Shown one piece after another: positions 8,772 to 16,947 of a stretch of 64,000 bases of DNA; positions within the stretch are counted from its first letter, which is position 1, and each line of letters starts with the position of its first letter. A program made the position numbers and the translations under genes. Under the pieces are notes generated by a model. That model did no database searches. It was not told the origin of the DNA and saw only the letters and a program-made list of their open reading frames with translations. The DNA is from Halorussus salinus (lineage in GTDB: Archaea; Halobacteriota; Halobacteria; Halobacteriales; Haladaptataceae), in the NCBI RefSeq assembly GCF_004765815.2, contig NZ_ML974128.1, positions 681,089 to 745,088 on the forward strand, written 5' to 3'.

Positions 8772-9968
8772 ATGACAGCCGAGAGGATTCAGGCAGTCGT
8801 CCTCGCCGCTGGCGAAGGCACCCGAATTCGGCCGCTGTCGGCGTCGCTCCCGAAACCGATGCTCCCCGTCGCCGACCGACCACTCGCGGCCCACGCCGCC
8901 GACGCCGCGGTTCGCGCGGGCGCGGACGAACTGATACTCGTCGTCGGGTACGAAGCCGACGCGGTCCGCGAGTACTTCGGCGAGGAGTACGCCGGTATCC
9001 CCGTCGAGTACGCGGTTCAGAACGAGCAGGCCGGGACCGCCGACGCGGTTCGGGCGGCCCGCGAGCATCTCGACGGCGCGTTCGCGGTGCTGAACGGCGA
9101 CAACCTTTACGACCCCGCGGGCGTCGAGCGGTTGTTCGCGGCCGGGCCGAGCGTCGGCGCGCACCGCGTCGCGGACCCGACGAACTACGGCGTCCTCTCG
9201 ACGGACGGGGACACCGTGACCGACATCGTGGAGAAACCCGCCGACCCGCCGACTGACCTCGCCAACACCGGAGCCTACGTCTTCCCCGCGGCGGCCCGCG
9301 AGTGGCTGGACGTGCCCGCGAGTGAGCGCGGCGAACACGAGATTACCGACGTGTTGGCTCGAACTATCGCGGAACACGAGGTCACGGCGGTCGAAATCGA
9401 CCGCTGGCTCGACGTGGGTCGGCCGTGGGAACTGCTGGAAGCCAACGAGTGGAAACTCGCCGAGGGAGAGCGCGACATCCGGGGGTCGGTCCACGAGAAC
9501 GCCGACCTCCGCGGGAACGTCGTCGTCGAGGAGGGCGCGGCCGTGGACGCGGGCGTGGTAATCGAGGGTCCCGCGCTGGTGCGCTCTGGCGCGAGCGTGG
9601 GTCCGAACGCGTACGTCCGCGGGGCGACCCTCGTCGGCGAGGACGCGAAGGTCGGTCACGGCGTCGAGGTCAAAAACAGCGTCCTGATGGCCGGAGCCAC
9701 GGTCGGCCACCTGAGCTACGTCGGCGACAGCGTACTGGGCCGAGGCGTGAACTTCGGCGCGGGGACGACGGTGGCGAACCTCCGTCACGACGACCGGCCG
9801 GTGAAACTCACGGTCAAGGGCGAGCGGGTCTCGACCGACCGCCGGAAGTTCGGCGTCGTCGTCGGCGACGAGGCGAAAACCGGAATCAACGTCGCGCTGA
9901 ACGCGGGCACGAAGCTCTCGCCGGGCGTCGGCGTCCCGCCGGGCGAGACCGTGACCCGCGACAGATAG
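8772..9968 (+). CDS. Bifunctional sugar-1-phosphate nucleotidylyltransferase/acetyltransferase (GlmU-like)
   Basis: 398 residues. The N-terminal half is a nucleotidyltransferase with VVLAAGEGTRIRPL and LPKPMLPVADRPL, NGDN and EKPA. From about residue 235 it is a left-handed beta-helix of hexapeptide repeats, as in archaeal GlmU-type enzymes that acetylate glucosamine-1-phosphate and couple it to UTP. This would give UDP-GlcNAc from the GlmS and GlmM products. I start at the ATG at 8772, not the earlier in-frame GTG at 8736, because the earlier frame runs through the promoter motif and the family begins at IQAVVLAAGEG. The enzyme could instead be a glucose-1-phosphate thymidylyltransferase relative; context favours GlmU. 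It converges with the CheW gene 27 bases downstream. Confidence 0.88.
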   Translation: MTAERIQAVVLAAGEGTRIRPLSASLPKPMLPVADRPLAAHAADAAVRAGADELILVVGYEADAVREYFGEEYAGIPVEYAVQNEQAGTADAVRAAREHLDGAFAVLNGDNLYDPAGVERLFAAGPSVGAHRVADPTNYGVLSTDGDTVTDIVEKPADPPTDLANTGAYVFPAAAREWLDVPASERGEHEITDVLARTIAEHEVTAVEIDRWLDVGRPWELLEANEWKLAEGERDIRGSVHENADLRGNVVVEEGAAVDAGVVIEGPALVRSGASVGPNAYVRGATLVGEDAKVGHGVEVKNSVLMAGATVGHLSYVGDSVLGRGVNFGAGTTVANLRHDDRPVKLTVKGERVSTDRRKFGVVVGDEAKTGINVALNAGTKLSPGVGVPPGETVTRDR

Positions 9969-9995
9969 GGAGACTACAAACCGGACCGCTCGCGG

Positions 9996-10412
9996 TCAGT
10001 TGTTGATCTCCTCGGGCTTGACCCAGACCACGAAGTCGTCGTCTTGGCGAACGATGCCCCGAACTGACCCGCTCTCGACGCTCTCGTCCACCTCGTCGGT
10101 GTCGATGCTGACGACCTGATTCACCGCGTCGATGAGCCACCCGACGCTTCCCTCCTCGTCGTCGTCGGATTCGAGGACGACCACGCGCTCACCGGTCTCG
10201 GTCTCGTCCAACTCTAGCACCTTCTTGGGGTTGATGATGGTCGTCGTGATGCCCCGCAGGTCCATCACGCCCTCGACACGAGGCTCGGAGTTCGGGAGCG
10301 GTGTCAGTTCGTCCTTGTCCACTATCTCGTCCACGTGAGCGATGTCGATGCAGTACTTCCGGTCCTCCAGCCGGAATTCGAGGACCTGAACGTCGCCGAC
10401 TGTCTCTGGCAT
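9996..10412 (-). CDS. cheW: CheW-family chemotaxis coupling protein
   Basis: 138 residues, a single CheW domain with VLEFRLEDRKYCIDIAHV, VDEI, GVMDLRGITTTIINPKKV and a C-terminal WLIDAVNQVV segment. CheW is the cytoplasmic adaptor that couples CheA to transducers. Here it stands alone, separated from any cheA but beside the taxis genes at 11-16 kb. It is convergent with the GlmU-like gene and divergent from the regulator at 10525, with which it shares a 112-base intergenic region. Many haloarchaea carry more than one CheW, so this could be an accessory copy. Confidence 0.92.
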   Translation of the reverse strand: MPETVGDVQVLEFRLEDRKYCIDIAHVDEIVDKDELTPLPNSEPRVEGVMDLRGITTTIINPKKVLELDETETGERVVVLESDDDEEGSVGWLIDAVNQVVSIDTDEVDESVESGSVRGIVRQDDDFVVWVKPEEINN

Positions 10413-10524
10413 GTTCGGAGGGTCCCGCGGCGACCACTTTACTGTTCCGACGCCGACCAGTTCGGTCCCGTTGACGGGTCGCCTACGGTACCTTTTTAAC
10501 CCACGTTTTCAAACGCGATAACTG

Positions 10525-10863
10525 ATGGAGGCCGTGGAACTGCTCCGGGTACTCGGCAACAAGTACAACGCCGAGATACTCCGCGCCACGAACGAGCCGA
10601 TGTCGGCGCAGGAACTGAGCGACGAACTCGAAATCCCGATAGCGACTAGTTATCGGCGAATCGAGGAGCTCACCGAGGCCGACTTGCTCGAACTGTCGGG
10701 CAGGGAGTTTTCCGACGAAGGGCGGCGGACGAAGGTCTATCGACGCAACGTAGACGCGCTCGAATTCTCCTTCGAGGAGGAGTCCATCGACGTGTCCGTG
10801 GACGACCGTCCGGACGTGGACAACTCGCTGGCGGACGTGTGGCGCGACCTGAAAGCCGAATGA
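10525..10863 (+). CDS. ArsR-like winged-helix transcriptional regulator
   Basis: 112 residues. The N-terminal 70 residues form an ArsR/HTH_20-like winged helix with MEAVELLRVLGNKYNAEILR, MSAQELSDELEIP and SYRRIEELTEADLLE. The rest is acidic with no metal-binding cysteines, so it is not a metal sensor of the classic kind. The TATA-like TTTTTAAC at about 10492-10499 is 29 bases before the ATG, so the gene is probably leaderless. It heads a set of rightward genes that leads to the archaellin, and a regulatory role in motility is an inference from this position only. Confidence 0.8.
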   Translation: MEAVELLRVLGNKYNAEILRATNEPMSAQELSDELEIPIATSYRRIEELTEADLLELSGREFSDEGRRTKVYRRNVDALEFSFEEESIDVSVDDRPDVDNSLADVWRDLKAE

Positions 10864-10957
10864 GCCGACTCCAGCTCGGAGACCGACGACCGACTTCGCC
10901 GCCGATTCGGACACTCCTCGCGGGCGGACGCGGACGGCCTCTCAGTAGAGGAAAACC

Positions 10958-11239
10958 ATGCAAACGATAGAACTGCTGTACGTCGTGTTCAGCGTCACTT
11001 TAGCAACTGCCGGTCTCTCGATGGTCGGACTCGCGGTCCGGGCGTACAACCGAACGTCCCGTCAGGCGATGTTCCACCTCTCCATCGGATTCACGCTCAT
11101 CGTCGCGGCCGCGATAGCGACGACCGTGAGTGCGTTCGCAACCCGCTTCGAACAGACCCGGATGTTGCTGTCGGTCAACTATCTCATCACGACCGTCGGG
11201 TATCTGTTCGTCATCTACAGTATCACCGCAAACGAATAA
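10958..11239 (+). CDS. Small three-helix membrane protein of a haloarchaeal family
   Basis: 93 residues with three hydrophobic segments (about 4-27, 41-61 and 69-89) joined by short polar loops and no catalytic motif. Small proteins of this size and pattern are found next to HTH genes in haloarchaea (I think DUF7521, but could not check). A GAGG Shine-Dalgarno-like sequence lies 6-9 bases before the ATG, so it is probably translated from the transcript of the upstream regulator, which ends 94 bases earlier. It may be a membrane partner of that regulator. Confidence 0.7.
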   Translation: MQTIELLYVVFSVTLATAGLSMVGLAVRAYNRTSRQAMFHLSIGFTLIVAAAIATTVSAFATRFEQTRMLLSVNYLITTVGYLFVIYSITANE

Positions 11240-11393
11240 TCCGAACGAAGTGACGTTCTCCCGTTCCGACCGTTCGACCGCTATAAACGCCACATATCTG
11301 ATTTCGTTACTTTCAGCATACCCAATATCAGGTCTGATAATCGCGGCCGTAGATTTATTACGGAGCTTCGTTTCGTTTCGCATAGAGTCCGTA

Positions 11394-11410
11394 GTCAATG
11401 TCACATTGAC
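11394..11410 (+). promoter_or_regulatory. 17-base perfect palindrome upstream of the archaellin gene
   Basis: GTCAATGT-C-ACATTGAC reads the same on both strands around a single central base. It lies 22 bases before the archaellin ATG and just downstream of the likely TATA element at about 11350-11358. That would place it near or after the transcription start, as expected for a repressor operator or a leader hairpin. Confidence 0.55.
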
Positions 11411-11431
11411 GTTCGGACAGGACGTGAGAAA

Positions 11432-12025
11432 ATGAAAGAAAAAATCAAAGAGCGGTTAACTGACAGAGGTCAGGTCGGTATCGGTACGCTCATCGTGTTC
11501 ATCGCGATGGTGCTGGTCGCCGCAATCGCGGCGGGCGTGCTGATCAACACGGCAGGATTCCTCCAGACCAAGTCCGAACAGACTGGTCAGGAGAGCAGCG
11601 CACAGGTCTCGAACCGCGTGCAGGTCGTCAGCGCGTTCGGTAACGTCGCCAATGAACAGGTCGAACAAATCAACCTGACGGTCATGCGTGGCTCCGGTTC
11701 CGCAGACATTAACCTCTCGGCGGCCACGATAGAGTGGATCGGTCCGAACGAAGCGAGAACGCTCGTTCACAACAGCGAAGAACCCGCGACACTCAACGGA
11801 ACCGAGTTCAACGTCAGCGCCATCAAGGACCCCGACGACTCCGAACCGGTCCTGAACACGCAGGACGACCGGTTCAAGATTACGATGAAGGCGACCGAAA
11901 TCGGCGGCGCGCTGGGCGAGGGCGAGGAGGTTAAGCTCAAGCTCACCACCCAGTACGGTGCAGTGACGCTCTACCGCGCGAACGTGCCTCAGTCGCTCTC
12001 CCAAGAGAGCGCAGTCACGGTCTAA
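11432..12025 (+). CDS. Archaellin (archaellum filament subunit)
   Basis: 197 residues with a class III signal peptide. The positively charged start ends at Gly13 (DRG), followed by the hydrophobic [20 protein letters not shown] stretch, so the preflagellin peptidase (FlaK/ArlK) should cut between Gly13 and Gln14. The mature protein continues with [19 protein letters not shown], typical of haloarchaeal archaellins. N-glycosylation sequons NLT, NLS, NGT and NVS are present, which fits the glycan cluster on its right. Only one archaellin is present and no other arl genes are in the window. The 17-base palindrome upstream may control it. I cannot say whether it is the main or a minor filament protein. 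Confidence 0.95.
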   Translation: MKEKIKERLTDRGQVGIGTLIVFIAMVLVAAIAAGVLINTAGFLQTKSEQTGQESSAQVSNRVQVVSAFGNVANEQVEQINLTVMRGSGSADINLSAATIEWIGPNEARTLVHNSEEPATLNGTEFNVSAIKDPDDSEPVLNTQDDRFKITMKATEIGGALGEGEEVKLKLTTQYGAVTLYRANVPQSLSQESAVTV

Positions 12026-12110
12026 GCCGCATCGCTCGCCAACTGACCTTCCTCTCGGTTTCGACCGCGTAACACCACGTTTTTTCTCGGACCAATTCCA
12101 TCGGTCAGTC

Positions 12111-13331
12111 GTGACTTCGCTGTTCGAACTGGAGAAGACGGGCGACGTGGACCAACTCACCTCGCTGTTGGCCAAGAGCAACAGCGAGCCAGTCCGTCGG
12201 CGCGCGGCCGATATCCTCGGCGAAGTGGACGCTCCCGACGAGGAGATCCTCGACCCGCTGGTGACGGCCGTCCAGAACGACGACAGCGAGGCGGTGCGCG
12301 CGGCGGCCATCGACGCGCTCGACCAGCGCCACGCCGTCGAACGACTCGTCGCCGCGCTGACCGGCGAGGAGGTGCCGACCGACGGGGCCGAGTGGGCACG
12401 GGCCGAGGCGCTGGTCGAGACGCTGTCGGCCGACCAACCCGAACTTCGGATGGCGTCGGCCAACGCCTTGGGTCGCATCGGGAACAAGGCCGGGACGAAG
12501 GCGCTAGTCGGGCGGTTGGGCGACCCCGACCCGCGAGTTCGAGCGCGCGCCGGTCGCGCGCTCGGTCGCATCGAGGACCCCCGAGCGGTCGCCGCACTCC
12601 AGAAGCGACTGGGCGACGAGAGCGTCGAGGTCCGCCGGGAGGCCGCCGACTCGCTCGGTCGCATCGGCGGCGACGAGGCGCTGTCGGCACTCCTCGGTCT
12701 ACTGGACGACGACAGCGAGACGGTTCGGCGCATCGCGGCCACCTCGCTGGGCAACTTCGGGAGCGCGAAACCGCTGGACGCGCTGGTGTCGCTCCTCTCC
12801 GACGAGAGCGAGACGGTGCGGCGGGCCGCGGTGTTCTCGCTCATCGAACTGCTGTCGAACGCACCGGGCCAGCAGAGCCACGAACTCCGCGAGCGGATGG
12901 TCGAGAAACTGAGCGCGACCGACCACCGGAGCGTCGTGGACTCGTTGGTCGATATCTTGGACCAAGGGACCCAAGCCCACCAGCGCCGCAACGCGGCGTG
13001 GTTGCTCGGCCGGGTCGCGGGCGACGACAACCGCGAGTCGGCGATTCGGGCGCTGGCGTCCGTATTGGACGACAAGGACGGGATGACCGCGCAGTTCGCC
13101 GCGACCAGTATCGCCGAGGTCGGCGGCGAGACCGCCGAGGAGGCCCTACTGGACGTATTGGACGACCCCGAGGCCAGTAGCGACGCGCGGGCGAAAGCGG
13201 CGTTCACGCTCGGAAAGGTCGGCGACGAGCGCGCGCGCCGACGCCTCGACGAGATAATCGACGACACCGACGACGAGGACGTTCGGAAGCGCGCGTTCTC
13301 CGCGCTGTCGAAACTCGGCGGTCGCGGGTAG
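12111..13331 (+). CDS. HEAT/PBS-lyase-repeat protein associated with taxis
   Basis: 406 residues made of about eleven HEAT-like helical repeats. The typical unit is VRRRAADILGEVDAP or VRREAADSLGRIGGDEALSAL. It starts with GTG and has no signal peptide. Such all-helical repeat proteins are protein-interaction scaffolds. In Halobacterium a HEAT_PBS protein is encoded beside the CheF genes and interacts with the taxis machinery. The position here between an archaellin and a transducer, near a CheF, supports the same role. The 3' flank carries two strong hairpins. No enzymatic activity is expected despite the PBS-lyase name. Confidence 0.85.
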   Translation: MTSLFELEKTGDVDQLTSLLAKSNSEPVRRRAADILGEVDAPDEEILDPLVTAVQNDDSEAVRAAAIDALDQRHAVERLVAALTGEEVPTDGAEWARAEALVETLSADQPELRMASANALGRIGNKAGTKALVGRLGDPDPRVRARAGRALGRIEDPRAVAALQKRLGDESVEVRREAADSLGRIGGDEALSALLGLLDDDSETVRRIAATSLGNFGSAKPLDALVSLLSDESETVRRAAVFSLIELLSNAPGQQSHELRERMVEKLSATDHRSVVDSLVDILDQGTQAHQRRNAAWLLGRVAGDDNRESAIRALASVLDDKDGMTAQFAATSIAEVGGETAEEALLDVLDDPEASSDARAKAAFTLGKVGDERARRRLDEIIDDTDDEDVRKRAFSALSKLGGRG

Positions 13332-13348
13332 TCGAGGCGCGGGGGTTT

Positions 13349-13388
13349 CCGCCCGCCCTCGGGCGGCCAATCGCCTCGCGTAGCGAGG
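13349..13388 (+). terminator. Two hairpins after the HEAT-repeat gene
   Basis: CCGCCCG/CGGGCGG (13349-13355 with 13360-13366) and CCTCGC/GCGAGG (13374-13379 with 13383-13388) follow the stop codon at 13331. No U-run follows directly, so termination is a suggestion. Confidence 0.4.
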
Positions 13389-13449
13389 TTATCGCGCGTG
13401 AAATTTGAGTAAAGTTTTATATCCGGTTGGTGTCTCTTTCCGGAATAAG

Positions 13450-15402
13450 ATGGTCCGGGACAGGTTGTTGAAAATTTTAACGAGTTTACGTAATGCGGAG
13501 AACAGCGGCGAACACGAGCGAAACGTGACGTTCGACGGCGGGACACAGACCCGAGAGGTCTCCGTCTCGTCGGAGGGAACTGTCACGCGGTCGGACCTCG
13601 CCGACACGTATCGAGACGCCGACGTGAGCGACGACCTCCAACAGGCCCACGCGGTCCACCTCGGGCAGGTACTTGACGACCCGACCGCCGCGGCGGGCGA
13701 CGCCCCCGACCTCGGGCGACGCCACGCGGACTCCTCGGTCTCTCCGGGAACGTTCGCTGGCACCTACGGTGTCGGCGTCGAGCGACTCGTCAGCGAGACG
13801 TTCGAGCGACTCGAACACCGACTCGGCGATGGCAACGAAGCGGTCGCCGACGAACTCTCTCGGGCCGAAGACGAACTCCAGTCGGCGCTCTCGGCGACGA
13901 TGGCCGACATGGAGGCCGGACTCGATGCCTACGAATCCGTCGGGGCCGCGGGCGGGGAAAGCGAGGACGAGGAGGAAGAACTCAACGTGGACGACGACGA
14001 CCTGCTGGACGGCATCGGCGTCCCGGTGTTCATGCTCGACGTTCAACGCGACGAGGTCGCGGCGTGGAACTCCGCGCTCGAGGACCTGACCGGTGTGGGT
14101 TCCGACGAGGCGCTCGGACTGGAAAACGCTAGCGAAGCGTTCTACCCCGACGGTCGCCGCGTACAGACGCTCGCCGACAAGGTGGCCGAGTCGCCCGAGT
14201 CGGCCCACACCGAGTTCGACGTGGAGAAAGCCGACACCACGCAGACGCTGTACACCGACGAGGGTGAGATGGTGACCCGCGACGGCGAGGAGCGCAAGAT
14301 AGAGTTCTCGGCGATGCCACTGTACGACGACGGCGACCTCATCGCGGTGGTCGAGACGGTCCGGGACCGCACCGAGGACATCCACCGCCAAGAGGGTATC
14401 ACGTCGCTGGTCGAAGAACTCATCGGCACGCTGACCGCGATGGAGATGGGCGACCTCTCTGCCCGCGCCTCCTTCGAGGACGAGTACGGCGTGGTGGACG
14501 ACTCGCTCATCGAAGTCGTCGATCAGGTCAACGCGATGGCCGAGCGCTTCGAGGCGCTGACCGAGCGCGTCGGCGAGAAGGCCGACGACCTCGAAACGTC
14601 GGTCGAACAGGCCGCCGAGTCGGCACAGACGATAGACGAGCGCGTCGATGCCCAGACCGAACAGCTCTCGGAAGTCGCGACCCAGATGGAGAACTTCTCG
14701 GCCAGCATGGAGGAGGTCGCGGCCAGTTCCGACGAGGTCGCTTCCGCGGCCGAGGAGGCCAAGGCGTCGGCCGACAGCGGCCTCGAATCCAGTCAGGGCG
14801 CGCGCGAGGCCACCGACGAGGTCATCGAGATGAGCGACGACCTCGTGGACACCGTGACCGAACTCGAATCCCAGATGAACGAGATAGAGGACGTGGTCGA
14901 GGTCATCGCCGAGGTGGCCGACCAGACCAACCTGCTGGCGCTCAACGCCAACATCGAGGCCGCCCGCGCGGGCGAGGCCGGAAGCGGGTTCGAGGTCGTC
15001 GCCGACGAGGTCAAGGAACTGGCCAACGAGACGCGCGAACACACCGAGGAGATAGCCGAGCGCATCGAGGAGATTCAGTCTCAGGCCAACGAGACCGTCG
15101 TCGCCGTCGAGGAGTCCAACGAGCAGGTCAAGTACGCTGGCGACGAGATAGAGGACGCGTTGGTCGCGCTCGAAGAGATCGCCGACGCGGTCGAGGAGGC
15201 CGCGACCGGCGTGACCGAGGTGGCGCAGGCCAACGACGAGCAGGCCGCCAACGTCGAGCAGGTGATGGCGACCGTCGAGGACGTGCGCGACCAGACCCGG
15301 CAGGTCGAGAGCGCGACCGACGACATCGTGACCGCGACCCGCGAGCAGACTCAAGCCATCGACGAACTGTCGGCGCGCGTCGACGACATGCGAAGCGAGT
15401 AA
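13450..15402 (+). CDS. Soluble methyl-accepting chemotaxis transducer with PAS-like domain
   Basis: 650 residues and no membrane segment, so a cytoplasmic transducer. After an N-terminal region of about 180 residues comes a PAS-like module near 190-310 (DGIGVPVFMLDVQRDEVAAW), a HAMP-like stretch, and a long coiled coil. Its signalling tip contains EVADQTNLLALNANIEAARA and GFEVVADEVKELA, the CheA/CheW contact region. I start at the ATG at 13450, since a TATA box TTTTATAT at 13414-13421 lies inside any earlier frame and is about 32 bases upstream. It lies between the HEAT-repeat protein and CheF, so it probably feeds this satellite taxis unit. The stimulus is unknown. Confidence 0.93.
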   Translation: MVRDRLLKILTSLRNAENSGEHERNVTFDGGTQTREVSVSSEGTVTRSDLADTYRDADVSDDLQQAHAVHLGQVLDDPTAAAGDAPDLGRRHADSSVSPGTFAGTYGVGVERLVSETFERLEHRLGDGNEAVADELSRAEDELQSALSATMADMEAGLDAYESVGAAGGESEDEEEELNVDDDDLLDGIGVPVFMLDVQRDEVAAWNSALEDLTGVGSDEALGLENASEAFYPDGRRVQTLADKVAESPESAHTEFDVEKADTTQTLYTDEGEMVTRDGEERKIEFSAMPLYDDGDLIAVVETVRDRTEDIHRQEGITSLVEELIGTLTAMEMGDLSARASFEDEYGVVDDSLIEVVDQVNAMAERFEALTERVGEKADDLETSVEQAAESAQTIDERVDAQTEQLSEVATQMENFSASMEEVAASSDEVASAAEEAKASADSGLESSQGAREATDEVIEMSDDLVDTVTELESQMNEIEDVVEVIAEVADQTNLLALNANIEAARAGEAGSGFEVVADEVKELANETREHTEEIAERIEEIQSQANETVVAVEESNEQVKYAGDEIEDALVALEEIADAVEEAATGVTEVAQANDEQAANVEQVMATVEDVRDQTRQVESATDDIVTATREQTQAIDELSARVDDMRSE

Positions 15403-15500
15403 TCGCTTCGGCCTGCCATGACCGCATTCAACCGCCCTGCCGCGACCGCACTCGACCGCCGCCGACGCGAACCACCGCGCCGAGACCGTAGACACGACTC

Positions 15501-16370
15501 ATGAGCAAGGAAGGCGAGCACAAGATAACGGACACGAAGGGGAAGTTCCTGCAGGTCGTCAAGAACGGCCGCAAACTCAACGACCCCGACTGGACCAGCG
15601 GCCGCATTCTGCTGTCGAACAAGCGCATCGTGTTGGCGGGCAATCAGGGCAAGCGGTCGATTCCGCTCTCGAAGGTGGACGGCCTGAAGGGTCGGTACGA
15701 CGTGAACCAAGCCGTCGCGTCGGTCTCGGACTACCTCAGCGTCGAGTTCGACAACAACGTCCTGTTGCTCGGCACGAGCATCGACATCGACGAGTTCGAG
15801 ACCGACGTGTACGGGGCCTTGCTCAACCAGAAGATGATTCTGACCAAGCACCCCGCGGTCGAAGGGGGCGTGGTCCAAGACACCGGCTGGGAGAAGGCCC
15901 GCATCAAGATAACCGAGGAGATGGTCAACGTCGCCATCGCCTCGGGCACGTTCGTCGGCATCGAACTCGACGACATCGGCGGGGTCGATAGGGCGACTCG
16001 GACCGTCAAGGGCGAACAGCGGACCGTCCTCGAAGTCGAACACACGCAGGGCGACACCAGCGTCCAGACGTACATCTCGGGCCAGACCCGGCGGTGTAGC
16101 CTGCTGGAGTCGCTCCTGAAGAAGGGCGAGCGCAAGAACGAGGGCGGCGTCGAGTTGGACGAGACCGAGAAGGAGGTCCTGATGGCGCTGTACTCGGGGG
16201 TCTCGTCGTTCGAGATTCCGGACTTCCTCGGGATGGACGTGGACGAAGTCGAGCGCATCTTCGAGCGACTCGTCGAGGTGGACGTGCTGGAGGAGGTCCG
16301 CAAACGGCGCGAAGTGAGCTTGAAGACTCGCGGGCGCAACATCGCCAGCGAGTCCATCAACGAGAAGTGA
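15501..16370 (+). CDS. CheF-type taxis adaptor, second paralogue
   Basis: 289 residues. It has the same arrangement as the protein at 1555: an N-terminal beta-rich part with SGRILLSNKRIVLAG, a KHPAVEGGVV segment, and a C-terminal helical region starting at DETEKEVLMALYSG. CheF proteins join the chemotaxis signal to the archaellum switch. The gene follows the transducer after 98 bases and is the last of the rightward taxis set. Family assignment is strong; the partners (CheY, CheC, CheD, ArlCE) are encoded outside the window. Confidence 0.87.
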   Translation: MSKEGEHKITDTKGKFLQVVKNGRKLNDPDWTSGRILLSNKRIVLAGNQGKRSIPLSKVDGLKGRYDVNQAVASVSDYLSVEFDNNVLLLGTSIDIDEFETDVYGALLNQKMILTKHPAVEGGVVQDTGWEKARIKITEEMVNVAIASGTFVGIELDDIGGVDRATRTVKGEQRTVLEVEHTQGDTSVQTYISGQTRRCSLLESLLKKGERKNEGGVELDETEKEVLMALYSGVSSFEIPDFLGMDVDEVERIFERLVEVDVLEEVRKRREVSLKTRGRNIASESINEK

Positions 16371-16947
16371 CGCTACGGACGGGGAAAGGGCGGGCGTTCG
16401 CGGTGCTGTTTTCTGTAAATCGGATTCGAAAATTGGCATTCTCCACACCGACTCACCCATACATACTGACACGAAAGACCCCGCAAAACGAGGGAGCGAA
16501 ACTGAATCGCCCTGAACGTCCCATCTTTCCCAGAGGCGGTTCGTCACCGCCTCCGGTTTTGCCGTAGAGAGTGACCTTACGGTCTACTCTCGCTCAAGTC
16601 GCATCAGCGCTACGACGATAGCCGTGAGGCGAAGGACGATTGTCACCGCCCACAGCACCGTCTTTCCGCTGATGCAACCCGCAGTGATGGTTCCAAGCAT
16701 TTTGCGGGTGGTGTCTGGATGACACCGTTATTGACTATAAAGACTACATATAAGTAATTGTTGATGTGAATCGAGCCAACGATGTCTCTCGGTGTATCTC
16801 GAAACGGGTGGAGAAGTCGCACCACCCGCAAGACGCTTGGAACCGTGTAGTGTTTCTCGGTTGGGGATATTAAACGTTATCCGTACTAACTTACGCGAGC
16901 AATTACTTACTACATCTCATGCATACAGACTGGTCGAAGAGTACCGA
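16371..16947. other. 577-base gene-free region with hairpin and inverted-repeat element
   Basis: No coding frame is convincing. A perfect hairpin GAGGCGGT/ACCGCCTC (about 16531-16553, loop TCGTC) followed by GGTTTT could terminate the taxis transcript. It is followed by a 156-base segment bounded by 25-base inverted repeats, listed separately. The stretch from 16440 to 16680 has the look of a decayed insertion-sequence end, but no transposase fragment is present. Confidence 0.5.
16689..16844. mobile_element. MITE-like element with 25-base inverted ends
   Basis: The ends 16689-16713 (GGTTCCAAGCATTTTGCGGG and TGGTG) and 16820-16844 pair as inverted repeats with 23 of 25 bases matching. The 106 bases between are AT-richer than the surroundings and contain a small GGTGTC/GACACC hairpin and two TATA-like stretches. 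There is no coding capacity, so it would be a non-autonomous element moved in trans. I could not find a clear target-site duplication, so an IS relic or a structured regulatory region remains possible. Confidence 0.55.

Noticed and set aside
13405..13449. Earlier TTG start for the soluble transducer
   Set aside because: The TATA box at 13414-13421 would lie inside the coding sequence.
16440..16680. IS200/IS605 right end or omega-RNA relic
   Set aside because: The hairpin and flanks recall such ends, but there is no TnpA or TnpB remnant and I could not match a known element.
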